Notes under the pieces: model-generated
What the model was told of the DNA's origin: nothing
What the model saw: only the letters and a program-made list of their open reading frames with translations
The model's database searches: none
Translations under genes and position numbers: made by a program
Shown here: positions 12,001 through 25,059 of the stretch, one piece after another
Position numbering within the stretch: position 1 is the first letter of the stretch
How the letters are laid out: the number at the start of each line of letters is the position of its first letter
Assembly: GCA_023055355.1 (NCBI GenBank)
Contig: JALJCS010000004.1
Span: forward strand, 16,708,001 to 16,772,000
Origin: Agelaius tricolor
Lineage: Eukaryota > Chordata > Aves > Passeriformes > Icteridae
Direction: 5' to 3'
DNA: 64,000 nt

Positions 12001-13289
12001 AGCCACCAGAATTGTGCATGATATATTCACCATATGTTCCTGTTTTGCTTAAGAAACTACTTCAGAATAATAAACATCTAAGTCTACTTGTATGCCTTGG
12101 TGTATCTGAGTGGTTAAGTGAAACAAGCTTAAAAATAGCTTACTTTGATCCCCCTTCCACTTTTCAAAGCACAATTCAGACTTTTTAAAATATTTTTTTT
12201 AATTATGGAAAAATGACTTGTGTGTGTATTTAATGCAAATAAATAATAAATACAAATAAAAATAATTCTGCAATTACTTTATATGCAGATGTAGTGAATC
12301 TTTCAAACTCTGGCAAAATGTCTAATATTGGTTTAAAGACAAGATTAATTTTTAAGTAACCATTTAAATGTGTTTCTACCAAACACTGAGAATGATCTTT
12401 TGATCTCTAAAATGTGCAAGATAAAAGAGATAAAAAATATTATTAAAAGTAAGATCTCCTGTGTGCTGATACAAACAGTAGTTAAACCAGGATCTAATCT
12501 CTTCACTTTATTCAAGTATTAAATTTAGTGTGTGCTTTGAAACCAGGATGTTTCTGGAAATTTATGAATATTTTAAAACTATCCTCCAGATACGTATGTA
12601 TTCTTACTTCAGTGAAAGACATTTCTTACTTTTACTATGCTTTCATTTTATAATATAACTTTGTTTTTTATGATATAACTTTTATAATATAAGTTGCATT
12701 TTCTTTTTCTCTTGAACACTGATAATTATACCACAAGCAGCTTTCTCTTTTGACAGGGCAGCTTGTAAGTAGAGAATATATTGTACATTTATGTATGCTT
12801 TGCCTCTAATGGTTGGCTAGGAAAGTAGTATACAGGAATATTGCTGCTTATATTAGACAGCACTGGGAATCATTGTCTCTTGGAAAGCCTAGCCAGTTAA
12901 GATGAAGTTAGTTTTCAGTATGCAGATGTATTTTTAATAGATGCACATTGTGTGCTAAAGTGTGTCCCAGAAATAATGTGGGGATGACTCCAAGGAAAAA
13001 CTATGACATTAATATTTGGTTCAGCATTATGTGAATGCTTATTCCTTCTTAGTAAATCTGTCACATTTTTGATACCATACAGATACACCAACAAAGCAAA
13101 GACTACTACTGCTATAGTACTACTACTGATTTCTACTTCTATTTATTGATGATTACTTTTTAATATATTTTCTTTCACAGGTAGAGTTTTCAAACAGTTT
13201 ATTTTAACGGATTTCAGAAACCACATATATATGTGTGTGGTTTAGGAAAAATGAACCATGATTAAATGCTTTAAATGTCAATGTAATAG

Positions 13290-14655
13290 GTGTTATTGAA
13301 GAGTCACGGCCCTCAGGTCAAGTCCCCCATGACTGGAAAAAGGGAAACATTGTACCCATGTTGAAAAGGGACAGAAAGCTGAAGTCTGGGAACTAGTGAC
13401 CCATGAGCCTCACCTCTGAGCCTCACTTCTGTGCCTTCCCTCTGTGAGGAACAGATCCTTCTAGAAGCTGTGCTGAGGCACATGGAGGACAGGGAGGTGA
13501 TTCAAGACAGCCAGCATGGCTTCACCAAAGGCACGTCCTGCCTGACCAACCCACTGGCCTTGAATGATGGAATTGACTCCATCAGTGGTCAAGGGAATAG
13601 CTACACATTTCATTTATCTGGACTTCTGGAAAGCCTTTTGCAGAGTTCCCCACAACACCTTTGTTTCTAAAGTGGAGAGAGATGGATTTGATGGACGGAC
13701 TTTTCAGTGGATGAGTAGTTGGTTGGATGGTGGCATCCAGAGTGTAGTGGTCAATGGCTCAGGGTCCTGATGGATGTCAGTGACAAGCAGTGTGCCTCAG
13801 GGGTCTCTTCTGGGACCACTGTGATTTAGTATCTTCATTGATGACATAGATGAGGGGATTGAGTTCACCTGCAGCAAACTTAGATGATAACAAGATGAGT
13901 GGTGCAGTTGACACACCTGAAGGATGGGATGCTATCCAGAGGGAGCTGGACAAACTTGGTAAGTGGGTCCATGAGAATCTCGTGAAATTTAAAAAAACCA
14001 AGTGCCAGGTGCTGCACCTGGGTCAGAGTAACCCCTTGTATCAGCACGGGCTGGGGTTGAGCAGATGGAGAGCAGCCCTGTGAGAAGGACTTGGGCATGG
14101 GCACTCCCAGCCCAGAGAGCCAAACGTGCCCTGCGCTGCATCCAGAGCAGCGTGGGCAGCAGGGGAGGGAGGGGATTCTGCCCCTCTGCTCTGCTCTGGT
14201 GAGAGCCCAGCTGGAACCCTGCATCCAGCTCTGGGGTCCCAGCATAGGAGGGAAAGGGAACTGTTAGAGTTGGTCCAGAAGAGCCATGAATATGATTTGA
14301 GGGATGGAGTACCTTTCCTGTAAAAAAAGTCTGAGGGAATTAGAACTGTTCATCCTTCAGGATGGCCTACTGTGACATTCAATTTTCTGAAGGGAGCCTG
14401 TAAGAAACATAGAGAGGGACTTAAAACTGAAAGAGAGCAGGTTTAGTTTAGATATTAGGAATAAATTATTTACTTTTTGGGACTGAAAGTGATTGCCCAG
14501 AGAAGCTGTGGATGCCCCATCCCTGGAGATATTCAAGGCAGTGTTGGATGGGCCTGTGGACAACCTGGTCTAGTGCAAGGTGTCCTCGAAGGAGGCAGGA
14601 ACTAAATGATCTTCAAGGTCCCTTCCATCCTCAGGATGCTCAGATCTTGTAGTAA
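13290..14655 (+). mobile_element. CR1 LINE fragment with broken reverse transcriptase
   Basis: This plus-strand copy preserves much of the CR1 ORF2 reverse-transcriptase region in several frames: DWKKGNIVPMLKRD-like start, [21 protein letters not shown] (motif A), IFIDDIDEG, a LDDNKMSGAVDTPEG block holding the paired catalytic Asp residues (codons at 13883-13888), then KWVHENLVKFKKTKCQVLHLG. The 3' end carries the typical CR1 tail, ending near 'AAGGTCCCTTCCATCCTCAG'. Frameshifts and stop codons separate the motifs, so no functional protein is made. It is in the same orientation as AUH. Confidence 0.93.
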
Positions 14656-16899
14656 TGGCATATCGGAACAATAATGATTCAAATGTGACTGTAAGGCATG
14701 GTCTTTTGTATATATATATCACTGCAATATGTAGGTATCCCTTGCAAACCTTTTATACTTTTCCTCTTGCACTTCTTGCTTCATATTTTTTTCGTACTTA
14801 AATGAAAACAACTAGGTGGGGGCCATCTTTATCTTTTACTTCTGTAGAAGAAAGCAGAAGTGATAGTTTTATGACTTGATATAACACTGCTAGGCAAAAA
14901 TTGACTTGTATGATTTGTCTTCAAGGATAATTCCTTTGTATGAAAAAATCTTTAAAGTGCTTTAGTGTTAAGTGGAGGTTCCTTCTGAATACACTATTGT
15001 TGGTTGTGGAGTAGCAGTCTTTCGGCTCCAGTAGGGAGAAGAAAAATTCAAGTGTCATTAAGTGTTATTGCCATTGAGTATAACATGCTTCTGAAAAGGA
15101 TGCTATTTTCTGACTGAAGTATGGTTTGGAGTAATAGCATCTCTAGTTAATTCAGGCATGCGATTTGTAGTGCCTGAAAATCAAAGTGAAGTCAGGGTGA
15201 AGGGTCTTTTTGTTGCTTTAATGTAGGATGATGCTTTTGCCTAATCTACTTGTGTTGAACATACGGAATATTTGAATTTGGAGTGATCCTTCTCCTGGAG
15301 AAGAAGTTGTAACAGCTGAAGAAAAGTGCTACATTACCACTCCTTTTTGCTTAACAGCATGTAAACAGATTCCTATGCAAGTGCTGAGTAGTGACCTTTG
15401 TGGGTGCTCCTGAATGAGTATCTCCAGCCACAGGTATAAGCGTGGGAATTCAGCCTTGTAGAACAAGGAACGGAGGTCATTTGGGTTGACCTGGCTCCAC
15501 TCCCCTTTTAGGAGGGATCTATACTTAACAATTGACTACCTTAAGAGCAAGAAAGGCATGTGTGCTTTATTACTGCATTTGACACTATTTTTATTTGAAT
15601 CTTGACAGCGATAGCTGACAAATGGAAGACTTTGTCTTCAAATTGGTAACTGCAGAAGGAGCAGGAGCTCTTTTAAATCTTGTCATGTGTGTGCAATGTA
15701 CATGCAGGAAGAAGGAGAGGAAGGGAGCTCAGACACTAATGGGTCAGTCCTAAGGGAGGACAGGTCTTCCAGAAATAGAAGAAACAGTATGCACTGAGAT
15801 GACAAGGAAGGCTACAGGAGCATAATTATGTATAGATTGTACATTCAAAGCTGAGTGGTGAAGTAGTAATCACCTGGGCAAACAATGAGTTTCTGGAATT
15901 CTGTTTTTTCATATCATAGGTTGGTGGCAATACTGTGGGCATTTTTGTTTGAGACAGAGCTTCCTTTCTGCCTTTCATTCCTGGTCCTGCCCTAGTCCTA
16001 TTTTCCCCCTTATCCTTGCATTTTCTGCATAAAAGGTCCTGACTGATAAAATGTTACCTGGGCAGGATCGGGACTGTGTGCTGGTGTTTTGAACTCAGGC
16101 AGTTGTGTGGGTTCAGGCAGTAATTGTCCAAAAGATTGCTATAATTGTGATAAACTTAGGCATTGCCAAAATAGACTTTTCAGAATTTTCCTCTTTGATA
16201 TTCATGCCTGTTAAGGTGAGTGGGGCATAATAAAGAAAATTTTTGTTTCTGCTGCAACATTCAAACCAATGCACAGGTAATCAGTTAGACAATTGATCTG
16301 TAACTGGGCTAAGGGAGCTGTGACTGTGTCTTTGGAGCCATGTACCAAGCACTGAGCTTGATTTTCGTGTTTCAGAGAGATTTTTTTTGTTTGATTTTGT
16401 TCCTTTTTAAACAAAAATACCAATTTTTCCCATTGGTGGCATTCTTTCTATGTTTATGACTTCCTTTTACCTGTATCAGAGTTGCTGGTCTTTGCTCTGA
16501 TAGCACTTCATGCTTTAAAAAGTCTCTGGAGATAGTCTCTCTAAATATGGAAATACGTGCTTTACAATTAAGCATCTTTCCTGATGGCGTGTCAGCACTT
16601 CGTGCAGAAACATGAAATTTGTGCATGCAGTTGTGTAGTTCTACATTCAATCTTTGTAAGCACTGTTTCCACACAATGATGTTATGGCCCTATTTTTGTT
16701 ATTAAAGTAAGTGTAATTTCTGTTGAGTATTGAAAAGAATAAATAATTTTATTTTCTTTCAGAAACTCAGTAGTGATTACACTAGCATTTTTTTTCAATC
16801 CTCAATGCCTTTTGTATAATTTCAAAATAATAATAATTTACATAGATGATACATATTTCACTCCATTGTAACAGTGATGTGATCTTTCTTCCTCTCCAG

Positions 16900-16967
16900 G
16901 AATTGTGGTGCTTGGATTAAACAGATCTCATGCCAAGAATGCACTTAGCAAAAATCTTGTAAAAATG
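16900..16967 (+). CDS. AUH: AUH exon 2
   Basis: Completes codon 76 and encodes residues 76-98, GIVVLGLNRSHAKNALSKNL then VKM. It is 68 bp, acceptor CTCTCCAG, donor GTAAGT, ending in phase 0. The protein matches human AUH with a few conservative changes (human [20 protein letters not shown]). This is the start of the crotonase fold: the beta strand VVLGLNR is followed by the lysine-rich helix. K93 and K97 here align with human K105 and K109, reported as needed for AU-rich RNA binding. The splice sites are strong and the frame joins exon 1 exactly. Confidence 0.96.
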
Positions 16968-17064
16968 GTAAGTGAAAAGAATAGTTTTTACTATAAAGGT
17001 GAAGTATTGGAATGAAGCACTTTAAAAAGTGTTTGGTGATTCCCCTTCCTCCTTTTCTCTGTAG
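16968..17064 (+). other. AUH: AUH intron 2 (97 bp)
   Basis: A very short intron with a consensus GTAAGT donor and a CTTTTCTCTGTAG acceptor behind a pyrimidine tract. It interrupts the RNA-binding helix between the two adjacent Met codons 98 and 99. It is in striking contrast to introns 1, 3 and 4, which are 9 to 35 kb. Confidence 0.95.
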
Positions 17065-17152
17065 ATGTCAAAAGCTGTGGATGCTTTGAAATCTGATAAG
17101 AAAGTACGAACTGTTGTATTCCGGAGTGAAGTCCCGGGGATATTCTGTGCTG
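17065..17152 (+). CDS. AUH: AUH exon 3
   Basis: Encodes residues 99-127 plus one base of codon 128: [20 protein letters not shown] then SEVPGIFCA. It is 88 bp and ends in phase 1 at a GTATGC donor. It is almost identical to human AUH (human has TIII for TVVF). It carries K101, aligned with human K113, the third lysine of the AU-RNA-binding helix, and the [12 protein letters not shown] segment whose backbone forms part of the oxyanion hole that holds the CoA thioester in crotonase-family hydratases. The oxyanion segment is completed by exon 4. Confidence 0.97.
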
Positions 17153-17870
17153 GTATGCAAACTTAATTTTCCTAAAAAGCTGGAAATCTGTATTCTCTTA
17201 TTGCACTAACAAAAAAACAAAACAAAAACCAAAGGCCCAGATTCCAAGGAAACATGTCTTTTTCGTATATTAATCTCAGTAACAAACAAAACATTTTTAA
17301 ATTATTTTCCTCAATTGCTAACACAAATCAAATATTGGGTTTATTCCTTCTGTGTCATAAAGTATTTCAAAATATATAATAGTTTAACCATGATAGTGAA
17401 AAATCATTTAATTGATCTAGAAACTCTTGCCAGTATGTCAAAATGAGGTGCAAATAATTTGAGGCCATATAAAGAGGCTTTGTAGAAAGCTGTGTCAAAC
17501 CTTTCTTTTAAGTGCATTAACTTGAACTTTTAATTAAAGAAACATATGTAAACTTAAAATTTCATGATGAATATGCATGTTACTGCAGCCTGAATGTATT
17601 CTCAAATTAAAAACAAATCAAAACAAAAAGTACACATCCCAGCCCACAAATCCAACAGTATATAAATCTTGCCAAAGTGCTCAGAAAAGCAAGAGCTCTC
17701 AGCTACCAGATGCTGGGAAACAGAATTCGCTGACAAGTCAAGATCAATTCATACAGCAGTATCTTTTATGAATATCAAGCGAATAGTCTTCTTATTTAAA
17801 AATGTTTCAACCAGATCTTACTTTATTCAAATTTAATTTACATCCATTTGAAACGGAAAACAGACGTAAA

Positions 17871-17933
17871 AGAACAGTTTGTTCTTTCAAGAGAACAGTT
17901 CAAGAGAACAGAACTAGAAGAACAGTTTGTTCT
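17871..17933. promoter_or_regulatory. Cluster of perfect steroid-receptor response elements
   Basis: Two perfect copies of the 15-bp palindrome AGAACAGTTTGTTCT lie at 17871-17885 and 17919-17933. This is the textbook AGAACAnnnTGTTCT site of the glucocorticoid, androgen, progesterone and mineralocorticoid receptors. Between them are two further AGAACA half-sites (17892-17897 and 17905-17910). The direct repetition of AGAACAGTT words suggests local duplication. It lies 719 bp into AUH intron 3. Receptor binding is inferred from the motif; the sequence match itself is exact. Confidence 0.6.
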
Positions 17934-20900
17934 TTCTAATGCATTAATAAAACTGTCAAGAAAGAGATCAGTTCTGAAATTTTATTTTTCTGATCCTTTT
18001 TGTAGTTGTTATTCTTGATAGCCCAAATAACATAATTAGTTTAGTTCTAAATGCAAAATAGTCTTTCCAGTTTTTAAATATGTAGCGTACCTAAGCACTT
18101 TTTGTTAAGTTTAAAATTCTTCTTCTGGCTTTTAGTAGGCCTGTTCTCATGCTGATACAGTTTTCACTTACAAGACTTGTGAAAATAATTGTCTTGGAAA
18201 AAAGGGAATAATCAATTCAGTGCTTAGTAATACATATAAATAGGTTAAATGTGTGTGTATTAATCAGCATATTTAATTTAAAGGTTGTATCTTGTTTTAA
18301 ATCAAGAAGTTTTAAGTTTTAGTCATCTCAGAAAAAAACCTCTAGTTTTTAAACTGTTGAGGAATGAAGCATCAGAGCAACACATGCAAATGATGTTTCA
18401 AGTTAAATGTTATGTACTTGAAATAAAACATGGCTGTTGGGGTTTTTTAAAAATGTTTTTTATTTGACATTCTTGAATTTTGTAGTAGTGGTGTATTGGA
18501 AATAGGAGGGCAGAAATACTTATTTTAAGGGAGAGTATCTCAGGTATGCTTCTATTATTGTTCTTACGAGCTCCAAGTATGCTTCCAGTATTCTTTGTTA
18601 GCTGCCTTTTCCAAGCTGTTTTGGGATAAAGATTTAACATATTCATTGCTGCTTGTTTATCTGGCTTAGAAAGCCAAGCAATTCAGAGTATGTATTAAGA
18701 CATAACAACAGAGAACATACCAGGACATTAGGAAGGAAAATTAGTCCTGAAAAGAAGATTGTGAAAGACAAAGGCTGGGTAGCTATATTGGGATCTTAAC
18801 CCGGGGAGTAGAGACGGGGTGTGAACTAGGTGGCTCTAATTTTAAAAAAGTGAGGGGTGAAACAAGTGTCCTAAGAAAGGAGATTCCTGTAGCTGAACAA
18901 GTGAAATAAATGGTGTTCTAACAGTGGTAACTGAAATTTAGAATGAAACAGAATTCTTGAGGCAGAGTTTGTTGATGAAAATTGCACAGTGGATGGATGG
19001 ATTGCTTCAGTAGGTGACTTTAATGGGTGTCTCTAAAGAGAATGAGAATAAAGGAAGCATAATGAGATCTGGAAAAAACAGGTTAACAGCTTAGGGAAGT
19101 AAGATGAGGAGAGGAACATACTGGATGTAAGAAGGCAGTTTCTGGAGGGAACTCAGGAAATTCAGTAGAACAGAAGAAAGTGTTTTCAAAATTAAATGTT
19201 AAAGGAGAATATGTTACTTCAAGAACATTTAATTTCCTTAAAAAATGCAAGGATCATCTTGTGAAATGTCACATTTTCTTATGCCTTATAGTGCTATTTA
19301 GTTAGGCTAAACCTGGAATGTTTTTATTTTTTGTATTTCCTCAATAATGTTTTCTTGCTAACATGTGTGGGAATGTATGTTTTTAAAAATACACTTTTAT
19401 GATTATTTTTTGGACCACCATCTGATGTTTTACAGACCGCATATTGGGAAACTTTGTCCTAGAATGTAGTTCCCTTTTATGTGTGGAATGAAGTCCAAGA
19501 TCATTAAATCCTGCCATTCCTTAGCTATCAACACATATCTGTGAAAGCCACAAGCCAAGTGTCTTGTTTCCTTCTAAGGCCTAGTCCACAAAACATGACA
19601 TCCAGCCATTTTTCTGAAAGTAGCAGTGTGGATGATTAAAATATTTAAACTCTTTTGATGACTGATGTAGATTTGGGTATGATTTCAAATTATGATATTT
19701 TCACACGGTGAAATAGGAGGGGGACAAAAATGGAATTGTATAAAAGAATGTAGAGATGTGCCAGAAATCATATCCTTTCATTTCTGCATAAAAATTCACT
19801 TTGAGTCTTTACCTACTCTTTTCTTTGTGTCTCTTTTTTAATACTTCATACATCCATGGGTGGAGAAAGCTCCTCATTAATGCTCTAGCACTGATCAAAA
19901 GGGACGCCCAGAAGTCAAAGCCTTGAATGTCTGGGGTTAAGGGTGTCTGTGATTATGCATAGGCTATGTCTTTGAGTAATTATGTCTGTAAAGGCTTCTT
20001 GTGCTTCCATTAGAAATGCTCTGGCACGGAGTCACTTCTTGGCTCCTTTCTTTCTACATCTGAAATCAAGTAAGTTAAGTATTGGTCTTTCTGGAGTGAA
20101 CATGTATGACCAGTCCTGGCCTATGTAAGCTGAGGCTATGTACTTGCACCATTCTGCAGCCATAGTAGGTGAATCTGTAAAGGAGTCTTTTTATTTCCTG
20201 ACAGTGTTCCATTCTTGAGGAAGGCATAGGCTTATGCATGGAATAAGGCAGATGTCCCATGTGTAAAATATCTGTGATCAAGTAATGATGGGCTGTGCTG
20301 TGTTCACACAAGGTGGAAAATTACATTCACATAGGCAATTTGAATAGCTTGATTTTTCATTATTAACATGATTTTGACATATGTATATTAGTGATACTGC
20401 TGAGGTGCTTTTTGTGAGCAGATTTTTAGGCTTTTTTCATCTTCAAAATATTTGTAGAGATAAGTCTGCGTAACAGTGTTGGATGATACAGTACTGGGAG
20501 GAAGAGAGGAAGCAGTATCCTCAAGTTTTTTCAAAATCTAATTTTGCGTTGGTGTGTTTGCAGAGTAGATAAGGTTTGAAGAGACTTCAGTGATGTCATC
20601 TGGTCTGACCTCACTACTCAATCAGAGTTATTCTGGAGACAGTCTTAGGGCTTCTTCTGATTTTAATTACATGAGGTCAAAAAAAAGTACAAATAAAATA
20701 CTTGTTTAAGAGCAATTTTTTCAGTTTTCAGAGAGTATTTGAGAATGGCTTTCCTCTGAAGAGAATTGAACAAGCTAATATTGTACCTTAAAGCTTTTGT
20801 TGTTCAATTTTTTAAGGCTTTGAATAGAAGCTGAGATAATATTTATAAAACTTCTAGTTATTATAGAATTTTACATTTGGATATGTTTTGGCTGAAGCTG

Positions 20901-23384
20901 AAGACTGCTGCATGGTTCTAGGTCTCCTGCTTTCTTCTGTTTTTTCCTATCTCACCCACTCTTGTCAGTATGTTTGATGACGTGAAATAGGGATTATGCT
21001 ATATTTTGCAATTGAAAACTATGGGATCAAGTAATAATGCTTCCTTTTAAACAGTTTTATGTGTTGATGGTTATAGTGATTAAAGAAACAGATTCTGATT
21101 ATATTCTTTTCCTTCTACCTTTTTGCTTTCTATTTCTTGTATTGTTGTTTTTCTTGGTTATGTCATGTTCCTCCATCCCTCTTCATGTCCGGTCAAGAAA
21201 GCATAAAAAACCATATTCTTCATGTATTTGTTTCAGGTAGTAACTTACTGGCCCATAGTCCATTGGTTCAATTTACAGCTCATGCTGATAAATAAACCCC
21301 CTTGCTACTGTTTTACCATTCAGAGTAGTACCTTTCGTGCCTGAACCAGGTACAACTGCTTAACCAGGACAGTTGCTTAACTCTTACTGTCCAAGTCCAG
21401 TCATAGATCATTTCTCTTAAAAATCCACATGTGAGTTGTTCTCAGTTTCCCTGCATCCATCTGTTCTCTGTTGATATGCAGAAAAAAAGCCTACTATCTC
21501 CTTTAGGAGAAAAGGACTAGAGGAACGCACTGCTTCTGGATTTTGATTTGCCTGGGAGAGTTAGGAGAGCTTTCTGTTTTAACTTGTAACTTCTTGAGAC
21601 TTTTGTGGTGACTGTGTTTAGAGGGTAAGTATTTAGAACTGTCTCTCTTCAGGATTGGTTTTTCAAAGTGAGCTGGACTGTATGATAGATATTTTGAGGT
21701 TGATGGGTTATTTGCTTTGTATATGTGTGCATACGAAGAGAGCAAGCTTTGAAACAATTTTTACTGTTCTTTGGAGACCTTAGTTCAAAAATCTTTGAGA
21801 GATATCAGAATATAGACAGTTAACTTTTTGCTGTTTTTGTAACAGGCTTTCAAGACAGTTGAAAAATTTTGGTATTTGAGCTCTTTAGACCATTTTGACC
21901 TAAAAGTTACTGCAGCTCGGCCAATAAAGTCCCTTCTTGGAAAAGCAGAAGAAATCTCTGTGCCAGAAAAAAAATCACCATTTGAATCTGTGGTATGAGT
22001 AAAGCCAACCCAAATGCTTTTCCTGTTGGCATAATTTGTCTGCATCAAAATTTTGTTTCCATCAGAGCTGAATTGGCTATATGGAGTTTAATTCCTGGCT
22101 GCCACTTCCAGCTGGTGCAGTTTTTCTGGCAGAAGTTTATGAAGCAGACAAGCCTGGTAGAGCAGATCCTTGCAGACTTCTTTGTTTATGAGGTTTTAAT
22201 ATGGAGGAGTAGAGGAGTTTCATAATAGCTCTCAAATACTTGACCTACTCTTATTTTTATAGAACTAGCAGGAGTAGTAGGGAGGCATTACTGTGGGTGT
22301 AATCTCCTTTTTTCTTGCAGTCTCTGTTATGCAAGCAAGAAGAAGTGTATACTTTCCCAGACCATATTTGGTTCTCCAGATTTCAGCTCCTGCACCAGAA
22401 ACTGAGAAAAGATTTTGTGTATTACTCCACTCTTCCCTCTTAAGCATTCAGATCACACATGAAGATGTTTTAGTGTCTTCTGAATATTTCTGTTGCTGCA
22501 TGTACCTTTCATTTCCCCAGATAAATGCCTTATGATGTAGACTGTAGCTGGGTTCTTTCCTCTTTCTCATTCCAAGCTTTCACCAGTGTTCAGATGCCAA
22601 GCGCTGTAGACAATTAGACTCAACAACAGTTGCATTTCTCCTAGATCAACATCAGTGACATGAAATACGTTAGGTTGGTCAGGTCAGCCATGTGGCAGCT
22701 CTGTCTTGTGAGTGTGCACAGTCATCTGTTACATTTGGGTTCTACGGCTTGCTTTGTCCAATGTAGGTGATTTTGCTTCTTAATTTTGATGTCGTGTTTC
22801 TGGATGATTAATTCCCGTCATTATTTTCTAGAGTGCATGTTGAACAACTGAGCCAATAGAGAGTGCAGTTAGGATTGAGGTTTGATCCTCTAGTCTATAT
22901 ACAGAAAAAAATCCCAGTAAGAAAAACTGGTTTAAATATCTTTCTTTTGGAAGTACCTTAGTCATCTAACTCCAAATGCTCCTCTACTACCTGACAACAC
23001 ATACTAAATTTCAGAAGTAATTAGAATGACAGTGGATTTTTCAGAGCTAAAAAATGCAGAGAGGAGTTTTCCAGGAGGTTCTTCAGTAAGAATATGAAAA
23101 TCTAACAAAGTTCATTTTTTTTGATTTGCAGAAGACTGACCCATTCCTGATGAGGAAGCAGGCACAAAGAATATGATAGGAAATTGGGTGAGACTGTACT
23201 CAACAGTGCAGTCTTCAAATCAGCATCTAATCGACTAGGAAATTTTATGTTAAGAATCACTTGTCTGTCTTCTCATTGGTTGGTGCAATGCCTTACTTGA
23301 GAAAATGATAGAATTTGGTTTCCATTTGTTAAGATTTCTGAAAGTTATTCTCCAGATGGGAATACAGCTTTTAAACTAATATAT

Positions 23385-24395
23385 ATAGTTCACATGAGCC
23401 TCTCTGAGAAAAGTCCAGGAGCTGTCCTGGTACTTGACAGAGCAAGCTGCATCCAGTTCCAAAACAGACCCGTGACTGCCCGATGCTGAATCTTTAAGAG
23501 ATGCTGCTGGCATCTCTGTGATAACATATATATTAAAAATTGTGAAGAGCCATGTGCAGCAGCCATGAGAGAGGAGTGAGAAAAATATGGAAGAGGAACA
23601 GCCCTGCAGACCCCCAGATCAGAAGCAAGGAAGGGGAGGAGGTGCTTAAGTGCCAAAGGAGAGATTCCCTTGCAGCCCAAAGACAAGACCATGTCATAGC
23701 AGGTTGTCATCCTGGAGCTCATGGAGGATGAATCTGGAGCAGATATCCACAGTGCAGGCCATGAGGAACCCCAGGCTGAAGCAGGTAGACACACCCTAAT
23801 GGAAGCTGCAGCTCCTGAAGAGCCCAGTCAGGAGCAGGGTCCTGGCAGAGCTGTGACCTGTGGGAGAGCAGCCTATACAGGACCAGATGCTCTGGCAGTT
23901 GTGGCCCATGGGGGACCAATGCTGGAGAAGGACTGTGCCCTGTGGAAAGGACCATGCTGAAGCAGATCCTGAAGGACTGTCTCCCGTGGGAAGTCCTGGG
24001 AAAGACTGTATTGTGTGGGAGAGATTCTGTGCTGGAGCAGGAAAAAAGAGTGAGGAGGAAAGAGTAGCAGGGATGAAGTGTTATGGTTGAATTGCAAGCC
24101 CCACTCCTCCTCCCTTTTGCTCTGCACAATGGTGGGGAGGGGTGGGGGAGTTAATAACAAAGTTAAGCCAGGAAAAAAGGAAGAAAGAATGGTGGGGAGA
24201 AGGTTTTGTTTTTGTTTCTCACTGTGTACCTTTTATTGCCACTAAATTAAATTTATCTTTCCTAAGTCCAGTCTGTTTTGGGCATGATGGTAGCAAATGA
24301 GTGATCTCCCTTGATTCACGAGCTTTTAATTGTATTTTCTTTCCTATCTTACTGAGGAGAGGAACTGGCAGAGAGCCTAAGTTAACCTACACATC
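23385..24395 (+). mobile_element. Probable ERVL-type LTR, about 1 kb
   Basis: A GC-richer block with the layout of a long bird LTR: repetitive GGAGCAG/CTGTGGAA-type sequence in the first two thirds, then 'TTTATTGCCACTAAATTAAA' and 'AGTCCAGTCTGTTTTG', a 3' end I recognise from memory as common in avian ERVL LTRs. No internal proviral region is seen next to it, so it is probably a solo LTR. Open frames in it are by-products of base composition. Boundaries are approximate (within about 50 bp) and no target duplication was identified. Confidence 0.65.
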
Positions 24396-25034
24396 CAGTT
24401 ATTTTCCAGATTTTTTTTTATTGTCCAGATTTTTCAAAGTAAGATTGAGGGAAGACCTTTATTCTTGAAGAGCTATGAATTGAGGTTGGATTAGTTATAT
24501 AAAGTCTCAGAGGAAATGGTGTAAAAAATAGTCTAAAATAAAAGTAGTCAGGAAGATTTTTCTCCAGTTGAGTGAGTAGTGACCAGAGCTGTGTAATAAG
24601 TATGCTATAAAGGTTAAAGTGGAATATCTTCAGCAGGGAAGACTAAATCTGTAACTACTTGGTTCTTTTTTCTGTTCCTTACTTGAGGGGCAGGATTTTT
24701 TTTCTTAAGGCTTGTGTATGGCTTCTGTTTAGATGACTCAATCTTCCTACCTTGTGTGCCGTGAAGACTTGTGTATGAAATATATTGTGTGTCCTTTTCC
24801 AGTTTGGAAGTGCTCTAATGACAACTTCAGTTTAGTTACTCCTTTAGTATCAGGAGCAATTTATGAAAATATTGTATTTCTGTCTGAGAAGGGATTCCAT
24901 TGTTTCACTGAATACAGATGGTTTGAATTGAAGGTACTTTCAGCCAGTGTATACTTGTCTCCTGTGTCAAAGATTTCTAAGGGTCTAGTGAAAGTAAAGA
25001 CAACTTAATTCATAGCTAATATTACCATAACATA

Positions 25035-25059
25035 AAGCTTTTTTTTTAAAAAAAAGCTT
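25035..25059. repeat. AAGCTT-ended T/A palindrome
   Basis: AAGCTT followed by a T-run, then an A-run ending in AAAGCTT, gives a nearly perfect 25-base self-complementary sequence (nine T, eight A in the centre). It could extrude as a cruciform. It is followed by a short (TA)n run. No function is assigned. Confidence 0.7.

Larger units (their letters stand above)
7960..16899 (+). other. AUH: AUH intron 1 (8,940 bp)
   Basis: Bounded by a GTAACG donor and a pyrimidine-rich TCTTCCTCTCCAG acceptor. It contains a minus-strand CR1 beginning about 240 bp after exon 1 and a plus-strand CR1 at about 13.3-14.7 kb. The stretches 9023-13289 and 14656-16899 hold no gene or transposon that I can support: only AT-rich intronic sequence, a poly-A run near 9341-9354 and chance open frames. 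Confidence 0.88.

Noticed and set aside
13431..14323. Several frames that resemble reverse transcriptase
   Set aside because: The similarity is real but belongs to a frameshifted CR1 copy, so it is annotated as a mobile element and not as genes.
23390..24160. Overlapping open frames on both strands (up to 136 codons)
   Set aside because: They lie inside a probable ERVL-type LTR, occur in several frames at once and carry no retroviral or host domain. They follow from higher GC content.
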